Under the pieces are notes generated by a model. The model did no database searches. It worked only from the letters and a program-made list of their open reading frames with translations, and had not been told where the DNA came from. From Microstegium vimineum (lineage: Eukaryota > Streptophyta > Magnoliopsida > Poales > Poaceae), in NCBI GenBank assembly GCA_022036555.1, contig CM039122.1:48535600-48599599 (forward strand): 64,000 nt of DNA, written 5' to 3'. Position 1 is the stretch's first letter. Each line of letters starts with the position of its first letter. Shown in pieces: positions 24,632 through 35,327 of the stretch. A program made the translations under genes and the position numbers.

Positions 24632-26595
24632 CCAAGAGGGTGGGTGAGGCCATGGACCTATTGCTCCGAAGAATGCCAGAGTTTGGCTTCACGCCGGATG
24701 TAGTTTCATACAACAGAGTCCTCAAGGGTTTCTGCAATGAAAAGAGAGCTGAGGAGGCACTTGAGCTGCTCCACAAGATGCCTGATGGTCAAGGTAGTAG
24801 CTGCTCACCAAATGTGGTGTCATATAATACCGTCATCAACGGTTTCTTTAGTAAGGGTCAGGTGGATAAAGCTTACAGCCTGTTCTTTGAAATGCAGGTG
24901 TTTCACCGAACGTTGTGACATACAGCATAGTAATTAATGGCCTGTGCAAAGCAGAAGCGGTTGACAGGGCCGAGGGCGTCTTCCAGCACATGATTGATAA
25001 AGGTGTTAAGCCAGACAATGTGACTTACAATTGTCTGATCCATGGATACCTCTCTACAGGACAGTGGAAAGAGGTGGTTCCAAGGTTCAAAGAAATGTCT
25101 GCATGTGGTCTTGAACCAGATGGTTTTACTTATGGTTTGCTTCTGGACTATCTATGCAAGAATGGAAATTGCAGTGAAGCTCGAAAATGTTTAGATTATA
25201 TGATTACGAAGGGCATAAAACCTGATATAACTATCTATGGCATTATGCTTCATGGATATGGTACCAAAGGAGCTCTTTCTGAAATGCATGATCTCCTAAA
25301 TTTGATGGCAGCAAATGGTGCTTCACCTAATCATCACATCTTCAACACTGTGTTATGTGCATATGCTAAAGAGGGAATGATAGATGAGGCGATGCATATA
25401 TTTAGCAAAATGAGGCACCAAGGGTTGAGTCCTGATGTCGTCAGTTATGGAGCATTAATAGATGCACTTTGCAAGTTAGGAAGAGTGGATGATGTTGTGC
25501 TCCAATTCAATCAGATGATCAATGAAGGAGTGACTCCTGGCAATGTTGTTTTTAACTCCCTTGTTTATGGACTCTGCTCTGTTGACAAATGGGAGAAGGT
25601 TGAGGAATTATTTTTTGAAATGTTGAATCAAGGGGTTCTCCCTGACATCGTATTCTTCAACACAAATATTGTGTAACATATGCAGAGAAGGGTGGGTCAT
25701 GAAAGCCCGGAGGCTCATTGACTCGATGGTATGTGTGGGTCTAAGGCCTAATGTTATCTCATACAATACATTAATAGATGGCCACTGCTTAGTTGGTGGA
25801 ATGGATGAAGCAGCGAAGATACTTGACAGTATGGTCTCAGTTGGCTTGTAACCTAACATCGTTTCCTATAATACATTGCTTCATGGCTACTGTAAAGCTG
25901 GCACGATAGACAATGCATACTGTCCCTTCCGAGAAATGTTGAGGGAAGGAGTTACGCCTGGAGTTGTGACTTACAATACTATACTACATGGTTTGTTTCA
26001 GACGGGGAGATTTTCTGAAGCAAAGGAACTGTACCTCAATATGATTAAAAGTGGAAAACAGTGGTCCATTTGCACATACAGCATAATTCTAAACGGGCTT
26101 TGTAAAAACAAATGTGTTGATGAAGCATTCAAAATGTTTCAGAGCCTATGTTCTAAGGATCTTCAACTTGACATTATTACTTTCAACATCATGATTGATG
26201 CTTTGTTCAAAGTTGGCAGAAAGGAAGATGCCATGGATTTGTTTGCTGCTATCCCTGCTAATGGTTTGGTTCCAAGTGTTGTGACCTCCCGCTTAATAGC
26301 AGAAACTCTCATAGAAGAAGGGTCCCTAGAGGAGTTTGATGGTCTGATTTCAGCAATGGAAGAGAGTGGTACTGCTCCAAACTCACGAATGTTAAATGCT
26401 CTAGTTAGGGGGTTGTTGCATAGAGGTGACATAAGCAGGGCTGGTGCTTACCTCTCCAAACTTGATGAGAAGAACTTCTCACTTGAGGCTTCGACTATAT
26501 CCATGCTTATATCACTTTTCTCGAGGAAGGAATATCAGCACGATGCAAAGTCCCTGCCTGAAAAGTATCGTTTCCTCAATGAAGCCAACAAATGA
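24632..26595 (+). pseudogene. Rf-type P-class PPR gene, 5'-truncated and frameshifted
   Basis: The translation is a run of about 17 pentatricopeptide repeats of 35 residues (pattern 'G..P..VSYN..I.G.C..G...EA'). It closely resembles the restorer-of-fertility-like PPR clade (RF1 type), whose mitochondrial proteins bind RNA and restore male fertility. Homology starts abruptly at KRVGEAMDLLLRRMPEFG; the expected targeting peptide and first repeats are missing. Breaks: one base lost near 24896-24900 (after FFEMQ), one base gained near 25662-25672 (after FFNT), and TAA at 25849-25851 where a Lys codon is expected before PNIVSYN. The frame then runs on to a normal-looking end at 26595 (FLNEANK). 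As it stands it cannot make a full protein. Rf-like PPR genes often exist as clusters with decayed copies. Confidence 0.88.
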
Positions 26596-26989
26596 GTGTT
26601 GAAAAAAAATGAGTTCAGTTTTCTTTTTTCGCGATCGGGTGTGAGCCCGTATTTCTTTAAGATGAAAGGAGTTTGTTTTACAACATGTTGTTAGTCCGGC
26701 TACCAGCAATCATGTTTGCGAGGGGCAGACGACTACGGTAGCGAGGCTAACAACCGACACAAGAAATTACATTGTACTATACGCTGATCATCTTTATGTG
26801 ACATGGAGATTTGGAGTGACCATTATGTCTTGTGCTCTAACTTTCTTGGCCATGCTCTATAGAAATGTTCTCTTGTTATTGCACTTCACAATCAAGTTTG
26901 TCAGCAGGTAAAATAATTATGTGCAGTTCTCTTTAGCTTGACAGCAGGAATCAGCTGCATTTATTGCATAATTTGTGAAGAAACTCTGC

Positions 26990-27036
<47 letters not shown>

Positions 27037-27919
27037 AAACTAGCAGTGTAAGATATTTGCTATGTTTTTACCAAGCTATGGTAAGAGCCTCCTATACATA
27101 TTTCTACAGGACACTCAATTTTTTTTCCATCTCATAGTATCCGCCTTTCGTATGCTGTGTTGATCATGAGTGCAACTGTGCATATAGCGCATCTCTGCAG
27201 TTCTTCGGAAATGCTGTTAGAACTTTCCCCTTTCCTTTTGCAATCAGCACCCCTCTAATATTCTTCCATTCGATTGAAATGTTTAGCTGGGTTAGTTGTG
27301 GGAGATGTCTCTGTACTTGTTTAAGTGTCCACCGCACAAGGAACAATGAGTAATTAGCAAGAGAATTCCCTGCATGATGACCAAGTGGTTGCGCTGTAAT
27401 TGAGTTGTACTCGATGGTTGCACTTGTAGCATTTCCCATTAGATACTAACTGGACCTTGTTATTATTGTTCTTGTAACAGGGAAAGAAGAGTTTCTTCCT
27501 CCCAGGCTAAGGACATGCTGTTATTGGGAACATACCCTTTGATTCGACACAGGATGTTTTTAAAAAATGCAGTGGGAAAAGTTGGTCTAGGAGTTTTAAA
27601 AGTTGAATCAATAAGGTATGGATAAAATGCTAGGATTGTTCAACATCTTAAGTGTGCATCATTACAGTTGGTTCACTCTGAATGGCACCAATATCCGATG
27701 GCAATAAGGGTTGTATGTAATCTTTGAGACAACATAGTGTATTTTTTGGGTACTTTGTCATGAAGTATTGTTCTGAAAAGATTTCCAACCTGAAGCCCAA
27801 GCATGCAGAATCTGGACCTGTTTCGAGATTTCCAACAGTATTTTTGGGTACTCTATCATTTCATCAAACTAAGTATTTCTCCGGAGTTCTGAAGCCAAAA
27901 CATGTAGAATCTGAACCGT
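26596..27919. other. Intergenic, repeat-derived
   Basis: Contains a short 'GCGATCGGGTGTGAGCCCGTATTTC' type segment (about 26630) that resembles the ends of common grass repeats, and a long C/A homopolymer. No gene was supported. Short frames at 27164-27439 (-) and 27724-28041 (+) lack recognised domains until the gypsy remnant begins. Confidence 0.4.
26991..27039 (+). repeat. Poly-C then poly-A tract, C36-A13
   Basis: Thirty-six Cs are followed immediately by thirteen As. It is the longest homopolymer in the window and the third long G or C run within 7 kb. Length may be affected by sequencing or assembly. Confidence 0.9.
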
Positions 27920-28640
27920 TCCCATCCTTGTATGATAAAATAGGAAAACAATTGTTACGGATCGAATTGGTCCAACTGCATACAGACTGGCTCTTCCTGA
28001 TTCCAGTGCTATTCACCCAATATTCCACGTCTCTCAGCTGAAGACGGCACTATCTTCACATCATCAGGTACACTCTGAATTACCAGACGCTGACTCTTAT
28101 CTCCAGGTTCCTGTTCAGATTCTGGATCGATGGCTTATCCCACTCACACTGTACCACAAGTCCTGGTACAATGGTCCAACCTGCCGACCCAACTCTCTAC
28201 TTGGGAGGACGAGGCGGCGCTGCGTCAAGAGTTTCCCCGTGCACCGGCTTGGGGTCAAGCCGTGTTTCAAGAGGGGAGAATGTCACCGACTACCCTGCGG
28301 GTGACCAAGCTTCAGACAAGCATGTGAAGGAGCGACGCGCAATCCGGCCCAACACCAAGTACACCGGGTCCGAATGGGTGTGAGCCCAGTCTTCTGAGGC
28401 CCATGTAACGGGCTGGCAATGTTGCCATGTAAAAGAAAGAGAGAGAGAGAGAGCAGTGAGGACAGACTTGGACATTCTGTAACAAACCTAGCCTGAGGCT
28501 GAGGTGTTGGCGGCGCCGAGCATGATGCTGGCGGCCGAGTTCTAGCAACGAATCGTACCACCGCCACTTATCCATTGATTCCGGTGACATCCTCCTCCCC
28601 TATGCGCCCCCGCCTCGCGCGGATGCTGTTCGGCATCGGC
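27920..28640 (+). mobile_element. Ty3/gypsy (chromovirus-like) pol 3' remnant
   Basis: One frame from about 27987 reads LALPDSSAIHPIFHVSQLK, the conserved motif at the integrase C-terminus of Ty3/gypsy polyproteins. Another frame from about 28160 reads VLVQWSNLP followed by TWEDEAALRQEFPRAPAWGQ, a chromodomain typical of Tekay/Del-type chromoviruses. The two parts are in different frames, so the remnant is dead. Beyond about 28330 the sequence (including a (GA)n tract at 28437-28453) looks like the element's untranslated end or LTR, but no terminus could be fixed. Nothing of reverse transcriptase or gag is present. Confidence 0.8.
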
Positions 28641-30317
28641 TAGCGCGCACGGGGCTCCCCGGCGGCGATGCGGCCGGCCTCGGTAAGATGGCGGAGGAGC
28701 GACCCCGTCGCGTGGATCGCGGCCTCGACTGCGGAGGGACTCACCACTCGTGGATCCGTCGTTAGGGGGGAGGCGGATGCGCCCGTCTCCATGGTGGCGC
28801 GGCGCACGGGAAGCCCAGGTGGCGGATCTGGCTTCTGGCTGCTGGAGAGGCCCAATCATGGAGCGGCTCGCTAGTGTCTCTGCTGGCTGTTGCCTGCTCG
28901 TCACATCCCGATCTGCACGTCGCGCAGGGAAGCAGAGCCCCAACCTGGCGGCGCGGCGGCAGACCACACCCGACCTGCTTGTTTGCTGATTTGCGGCGGC
29001 CGCGAGCGACACGCCGACCACTGAGGACTGGTAGAGGTTAAACGGATATGATGGAAATTAAAGCACCGGGACCTCACCATGACCGCTTCCGAGAACTCGG
29101 TCGAGGCGGGGACGGCTCCGAGAGGGGCCGGTTGCCGTCGTGGAGAATGAATGTGGCGGCGTGAATCGGCGCGATCTCAAGGAGACAGGCATAACCGTCA
29201 AGCCGAACAGGAACGAGGTGCCACAAAATAGAAGAGACAGATCGAGTCGGCTGGCCACGGTGAGTCGTGGAGAACGAATTTGCGTCTCCATTTGCCACAT
29301 ATTTGTATCAATCACTAATACGGAGTATTAGTTAAATAGGTACCTGCGAGGTAGTTCCTGCTGGTGTCCCATCTCCCGTGCACATGCATGTGCGAGGTCA
29401 GAATTCGCTCAAGACGACTGTCGATCTTCTGCTTTATTTGAACGGCGACTCGACGATCCATGGCAGTTCATACATACATACCTGATTCTAATCGATCAGG
29501 ATTTTGCGCGCGTGCGTGCGTGATTTTGCTCAGGAATCAGGATGGAAACTCCAGCAAAACTCCAATACGCGTGCCAATTGGAACCAATGCAATAGAAGCT
29601 ACGTATATCTTGGCATGGCAGCGAGGCAGCTAGCGACACATTGACGGGGGCGCAACAGTGGCGTCCGTCGATCAATTTGTGTTGGCAGCACACGTGCGGC
29701 CCAAGTCGCGCGCAAGCAACAGTGACGCCACCGTCTTCCATCATCCTGATTGATATAAGGTAATCGACATCAGTCCGCGCACGGACGATCGATCGAGAGC
29801 AAACGTACGTGTATGTACGTACGTAGTAGCAGACAGGAAGCAACGGTTGGAACATCAGGACGGAAAGTCGGGTCAAGTGGCGCGATCTCGAGCTGATCGA
29901 GAGAGAGACAAAAACACGAATGCCATCTATCCGCGCCAGAACATCCTTAGCCCATGGGCAGACTAGAGCACCGGTGAGGCAAAAAAAAAAGCCCATTATC
30001 TCACTTCCGGAATCGAGATTATACGGCCCACAGTTTTTTGGCGACAGAGAAAATGGGTTTTCTTCTGAGTCGCTGGGCTCTCTAGAGTCTAGAGGCAGGC
30101 AATCCGTCATCTTTGCTCCGGCAGTGGCTGGCGAATTTTTATCCAGGAGCCCAAGTTTTTCTCTTGTTTCTTTCTACCACCGGCACATCGCATACCAATT
30201 ACCAAACCAATGGGCAGTTGGACTTGGAACTCTGCCTGCTATTGTGCTGGTTCGTCGAGCTCGGTGGCGCTCGCGTTCGCCAAAAGAACATGAATCGCCA
30301 AGCAGGTTTACAGCACT
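28641..30317. other. Intergenic, no gene recognised
   Basis: The GC-rich part at 28590-29030 has overlapping frames on both strands (up to 159 codons), without domains. 29340-29900 contains many CGTACGTA-like short palindromic steps common in grass intergenic DNA. The 204-codon minus frame (29496-30110) and the 165-codon plus frame (29920-30417) overlap and have no recognised domain. Confidence 0.4.
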
Positions 30318-30465
30318 GCAGGCTGCAGCCCAACAACTGCAAGCAGGTACTAGTAGAGTAGCATGTCCTCACAGCAGGCTGCAGCCCAACAACTGCAAGC
30401 AGGTACTAGTAGAGTAGCATGTCCTCACTGCATGCTGCAGTCCAAGAACCGCAGGCAGTTAGCTG
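30318..30465. repeat. 56-bp tandem repeat, two perfect units plus a diverged third
   Basis: The unit starting GCAGGCTGCAGCCCAACAAC occurs at 30318 and again at 30374, exactly 56 bp apart and identical across the unit. A third, diverged copy (GCATGCTGCAGTCCAAGAAC) begins at 30430. The array ends just before the tRNA gene. Confidence 0.9.
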
Positions 30466-30483
30466 CAAAACGATGAAAAAAAA

Positions 30484-30556
30484 TGGAGGTGCGGGGAATC
30501 GAACCCCGTGCCTCTCGCATGCGAAGCGAGCGCTCTACCATATGAGCTACACCCCA
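30484..30556 (-). tRNA. tRNA-Ala (anticodon CGC)
   Basis: Read on the - strand, the cloverleaf is clear: D arm with AGCTC..GGTAGAGC, anticodon stem CTCGC/GCGAG around loop TTCGCAT (anticodon CGC, reading GCG codons), and T arm CGGGG/CCCCG around TTCGATT. It ends with acceptor strand CACCTCC and discriminator A. The B-box GGTTCGATTCC is intact, and the A-box is near consensus. There is no intron and no encoded CCA. The oddity is the 5' end: only four Gs precede TGTAGCTC, so position 1 would be T (opposite C72) instead of the G expected from a GGGGGTG acceptor strand. This is either a real one-base deletion or a homopolymer error. T-rich stretches follow downstream on the - strand, in line with polymerase III termination. 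Confidence 0.93.
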
Positions 30557-30559
30557 GTT

Positions 30560-31447
30560 TTGTCTCTTCATCTTTAGTAATATATTTCAAGTAAATACCA
30601 GAGGCATGAAAATTTTGGAACATTATATTGTTATTAATAGTAAATAAGCGTGTGTACTTACAGCAAAACGTGTATAACTTGTTGCGATATTATATAGAAA
30701 ATCTGAGACTCAAAGATTTATTCATTAATCATGTCATCAGAACGTCTTAAAATCTGACTCAATACCATCATCACTTGACGCATGTTGTCCTAACATTGCA
30801 TGCTATTGTCTACATTTTTGTTATATCTATACAACTAATTCATTGCTCGGACAACCTTTCTTAGACAGGAACGTTACTACAAAAGTACTCCATAGGCTCT
30901 TTGAAAAAAGGTTGGTGACATTTCAATAATGTTTATCTAAAATAATCACCTGTATCTTTAAGAAAACAAAACTTATAGGTGCTACTTTTATAATATTATT
31001 ATATAACGATGCAAAGATGTGCCTCCCGAATAATAGTAGTGATGGTACTCGTACCCGTGGACGTCAAATCTTACTCGTGGTCTCAAAGGGTCGAGGACTA
31101 AGAGGGTTGATAGAAGGTCTTAATAATAGAACTAGTCATCCGATACGGCATCGTTACTGTCGGTACGGTCTTAATAACTATCACCGTCAGTTCATAATAC
31201 AAACAGAAAGTGATGAAAATTATCACAGTCAGATCATATTAACATTGATGATAATTATGATTCGCATTACCAATTGGCGGTGATGATGGACGCCTCATCA
31301 CTGACAACTCATCATATGAACCAGCGGTGAAGACGGATTTCACCGCCATCTTATTGCATGATATGGAGGTGATGCATGCTACAGCACAATAAAATTCATA
31401 ATTTTTTCACAATGTCTTAGGTTAGTTTCATTTCAAGACTTCCACGT
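30560..31447. other. AT-rich intergenic
   Basis: No gene. A segment at about 31140-31350 is rich in short complementary words (for example GGCGGTGA, TCACCGCC and TCATCACTG), as in the inner part of a decayed DNA transposon. Clear terminal repeats and target-site duplications were not found. Confidence 0.35.
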
Positions 31448-31892
31448 GTTGCAAACAATGTAAAAGTCTCATCTCTATAAAACTCGTTTCATCCTATGAA
31501 TTTTTCATTATTTCTTCATTCATACCGGACCATGTCAGCTTATTTAATGGCCATAAAATCTCCACTAAGATTGACCTTTTAATTTAAAATAGCAGAAGTA
31601 CTTAAGTTCTTATTTTCTACCGTATCAAGAACAAGACTAAAAAGTGGTTTACAAAGGAGATGCTCAAAGGTTACTTGCAAACAATAATATAAAAGTTTCA
31701 TCTCTATAAAACTCACTTCAACATATGAAATTTTTATTATTTTTCTTTATTTTATACTATACCATGTCAGCTTATTTAATGTGTATGCTGACTTTTTAAT
31801 TTTGAGTGGAAGAAGTATCTGAGTTTTTTTTTCCCAACGTATCAAGAACAAGATTAAAAAGTGGATTTACAAAGGAGATGCTCTGTAAACTC
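31448..31892. repeat. Tandem duplication of a unit of about 220 bp, diverged
   Basis: Two head-to-tail copies are seen, at about 31448-31667 and 31674-31892. Shared landmarks are 'TTGCAAACAAT', 'CATCTCTATAAAACTC', 'ACCATGTCAGCTTATTTAAT', 'TATCAAGAACAAGA' and the end 'TTTACAAAGGAGATGCTC'. The final GGAGATGCTC resembles the terminus of the AGCATCTCC-type MITEs found elsewhere in the window, so the units may be MITE right-end copies. Confidence 0.7.
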
Positions 31893-32099
31893 TTCGTTAT
31901 TCTTCTCTACCACATGGTGGTACGTCGAGTCGCCGAGATGAGAACAAATGTTTCGTCAAACCAGAGACGAGAGAAATTGTTTTTTTGTCAAACCAGCAAA
32001 CCAAGGGGGCGAAGGAGACGTGTTGCGGCCTCACTGCAGAGGCTTTTCTCCCCCACCATCGCGTGAGTCCACGGTGTGATGTCACGGAGTGGTGGCGGC

Positions 32100-32440
32100 T
32101 TTCCCGATTCACTGTGCGGGAGAAATCCCCGTGCAGCCTTCTTCCACCTCCTCCTACTCTCCGCTACTCGTCTTCGCTGATTTCTCATTTCTGCCGCTCC
32201 AATTCCATCCCTTTCCTACTTAGAACCTCATCTGCTTTTCCTCATCATAGTTTTTAGTGCCTTGTCATCGGCGACCGGATAAACTAAAGCCAGCCCCTTT
32301 GCTCCGAAAGTCGTCTCTCGTAGAGAGCACTTGCTCACCTGCTCCTCGCCCCCTCTTCTGGCACCGGACTTGCGCGGCGTGGAGATCCATCCGGACCTGG
32401 TTCGATTTCTTCATTTCAGTAAGTAACCCTAGCTTGCTGA
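32100..32440 (+). other. Possible orphan 5' exon of a gene
   Basis: A CT-rich, GC-rising stretch resembles a plant 5' leader (Ser/Pro/Leu-rich frames without domains). It ends in a good splice-donor context (TTTCAGTAAGTAACC at about 32415-32429). No downstream exon was found before the retroelement that begins at about 32640. It may be a leader exon cut off from its gene, or part of a transposon. No function is proposed. Confidence 0.25.
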
Positions 32441-33144
32441 GTTGATTCTTCTAACTCTTAAAAAGAGCTTCTTTTGCTTGCTGAAGAGAAGGATTCCGAG
32501 TGTTCAGTTAGTTGCGGATTTGTTGTCTGAGAGCAGTAGTAGCCTAGCGTTATAATCTATCCATGCACGGTTCGATTAGGTTCTTCTTCTCCAGAGCGAC
32601 AAAAGATCAATATCAGTTGACACGAACATAACGATCTCGGGGGCTCGGCATTCGCTTCAACTATGCCTGGGGCTGCTCAGCCTCGCACAACAGCACACTA
32701 AGCGCAAAAACCCAAAGATCTTAAGGAAAAGAAGCAATCAAAAGACGAAAAAGCTACGAAAAGAACAAGACTACAGAAAGCAAACAAGTGTAAAGATGGA
32801 GACAAAAAGCAAGAATCCAGATACACAGAACCCGCCTCTGACAAAGAAAGACAAAAAAAGACTATTTCAAGACCCCTCTGCCGACTTCTTTTCAGCAGAA
32901 AGCTCGGGGGCTCGCCTTCGCTTCAGCTACACTCAAAGGACAAGAATACAAGAACTAATACAAGAACTCAAGACTACAACGATGACAACACACCAAGGCC
33001 CTTCATCCGATTTCTTTTCTAAATAAAAGAACTCGGAGAAGACTCGGGGGCTGGAGATACCTACCCCGAAAAATACCCTTTCAAAATCAAGACCCTCTTG
33101 TCGTTTGGCTCGAGGGCTACACTCATTGAGTGCACTTTTCGTGA

Positions 33145-33798
33145 AAAGTGCACATCAACCTCAACAACCCGAAAAGGAAGCACAGAAGACCATCTCAAGA
33201 TTTCGCTCCAAGAAGAACTCGCTTTTGATCACCAACAACTCAACCTTTTGAAGCAAAATCATGAAATGCTCGGGGGCTTGTCGACGCGGGACCCATAGGG
33301 TTCCCCATGGAGAAGAGAGAAGAAGACCTAGTCTGAATAGGATTCATTGCATGAATCCTACTAAAGTGCACATCAACCTCAACAACCCGAAAAGGAAGCA
33401 CAGAAGACCATCTCAAGATTTCACTCCAAGAAGAACTCGCTTTTGATCACCAACAACTCAGCCTTTTGAAGCAAAATCATGAAATGCTCGGGGGCTTGTC
33501 GACGCGGGACCCATAGGGTTCCCCATGGAGAAGAGAGAAGAAGACCTAGTCTGAATAGGATTCATTGCATGAATCCTACTAAAGTGCACATCAACCTCAA
33601 CAACCCGAAAAGGAAGCACAGAAGACCATCTCAAGATTTCGCTCCAAGAAGAACTCGCTTTTGATCACCAACAACTCAACCTTTTGAAGCAAAATCATGA
33701 AATGCTCGGGGGCTTGTCGACGCGGGACCCATAGGGTTCCCCATGGAGAAGAGAGAAGAAGACCTAGTCTGAATAGGATTCATTGCATGAATCCTACT
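33145..33798 (+). repeat. 218-bp tandem triplication spanning the internal/LTR junction
   Basis: Three nearly identical 218-bp units begin at 33145, 33363 and 33581. Each unit contains about 134 bp of internal sequence ending in a purine-rich CTCGGGGGCT, then the first 84 bp of the LTR, starting TGTCGACGCGGGACCC (at 33279, 33497 and 33715). Each unit therefore carries its own polypurine tract and LTR start. The three 61-68 codon frames repeated here are copies of the same non-coding repeat. Confidence 0.92.
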
Positions 33799-34246
33799 AG
33801 GACTAGGAGTAAACCTAGTCCAAATAGGATCCCTACATGTAATCCTACTAGAACTAGAAGAAGTCATATTCCTATTAGGATTCCATACATGCAATCCTAC
33901 TAGGATCTCTACTTTGTAACCGACTAGGACTCCTGCCTCTCCTGGACTATATAAAGGAGGACAAAGGTCCCTAGTTCGACACCTTGATTTAGACCAAACA
34001 AACAATCCCTACATACTACACAATACTCAATACACAGAGCGACACACAACATCGTGTATTATGATCAAGAGCAATAACAAACGACTCAACTGGACGTAAG
34101 GTTATTACTCGACCTTGTCGAGGGCCTGAACCAGTATAAACTGTGTGTCCCTGCGTGTCCAACCACCAAGATTTCACTATTCGTCGAGGTACGAACTACT
34201 GTCTCGAGTAACCCCGTAACAGGCTATCGGTGGTAAAACATCGACA
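33715..34246 (+). repeat. LTR, 532 bp, with TATA box
   Basis: The LTR starts TGTCGA and ends TCGACA, a 6-bp perfect inverted terminal repeat. TATATAAA at 33948-33955 is a typical LTR promoter element, with the transcript start expected about 30 bp later. 'GTTATTACTCGACCTTGTCG' and 'TCTCGAGTAACCCCGTAACA' in the 3' half are typical of long-known grass gypsy LTR ends. Target duplication candidate ATGAG follows at 34247, but its partner was not found. Confidence 0.75.
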
Positions 34247-34251
34247 ATGAG

Positions 34252-35325
34252 GCATGGGTGTAGACTATCACTTTGAAGCTGTGTTGTATGTTCAACATTT
34301 AGTACTACTATTGCCGGAGCATTGAGAGCCCAACGAGAGAGTGGTGTGTAGCGAAAACACAAAAGCAGTTAAGGACAATGAACACTGATAAATTTCCTTT
34401 CTTATTTCATATGGAGCATTATCAATAGTGACATTTGTTTACAATAAGGGGATTGATCACTTTGGGTAGATCCTAGAATGTTCTACTTCATTTAAGGCTA
34501 AAATGGTCCTTAGACAACCTAAGAATATCAAAGCAAGTGAGATTTGACTCCTAGACTATTTTGATAGGTGGTCTTCACGGTTGTATGTATTTCTTGCCTC
34601 CTTGGTTTTGGTGCTCTCAAGGGCCACTTCGCAAGTAATTCGAAAGATGATTTGCCTCGGCCACTTCCTTGGCTTTCAAAGTCATAGCAAAATTCTTCCT
34701 TCTCAAGCGTGCCCTTGTGAAGTTACCCTGCGAAGTCATCTTGATGAGGCCAAAATAAATGACAGGGGAGCCTACGGATGGATGCCCCCTATGATATTAG
34801 AGACCTTTGCATAATAGTTTCTTTTATAGCGAAAAGAGTTAACAACAAGAAATTGGGGCCATGTCCAAAATGCATTGTATCTTGTCCTGCATGTCGCGCC
34901 TCTGGCCTCACATGAGCGGGTGTGAGGGCAAGACCGAGCTGCTGCCTCACAGCCTTGACCACGAGTGTTGCAACCCCATTCGCCTGTCGATCAACGCGAG
35001 TCACTCATTCGCCTGTCGTCACCGCTAACCTCATTGCCCAGGTCCATGCAGCACTTGTCGCACGCCGAAGCAACTACCCCACGTGCTTGCTATGTGGTGG
35101 TCAAATGGCGCCAGGTGGCTGTCGATGAAATGATAAAGGATAGTGTGGTCGCTTCCTAATGTTTACATTTTCCTTTTTTTAACTCATTTAATCTCACAAT
35201 TAACCTCTAAACAAAATAAGGATAGCCAACAATAGTTTCATTTTAAAATTATGAGAATAAAATCACAAAGTTATATAAAAGAGAGGTAAAGTTTTTTTTC
35301 CCCCTAATTACATACCGACGCGAGC
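34252..35325. other. Intergenic, no gene recognised
   Basis: Short frames of up to 77 codons on both strands, without domains. No paired terminal repeats could be assigned. Confidence 0.4.
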
Positions 35326-35327
35326 CT

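Larger units (their letters stand above)
32637..34246 (+). mobile_element. Truncated gypsy-like retroelement: 3' internal region plus LTR
   Basis: The internal part contains repeated 'CTCGGGGGCT' purine-rich words (for example 32637, 32907 and 33270), the last copies directly abutting an LTR start. No gag-pol frame and no 5' LTR are seen, so only the 3' end is present. The left boundary is uncertain; 32637 is simply where the first CTCGGGGGCT word occurs. The LTR with TATA box and termini lies at 33715-34246. Superfamily assignment is by the LTR terminus style (GGTAAAACATCGACA), recalled from grass gypsy elements. Confidence 0.65.

Noticed and set aside
33261..33903. Three near-identical 61-68 codon frames
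   Set aside because: They come from the 218-bp tandem repeat at a retroelement junction; there is no gene structure.
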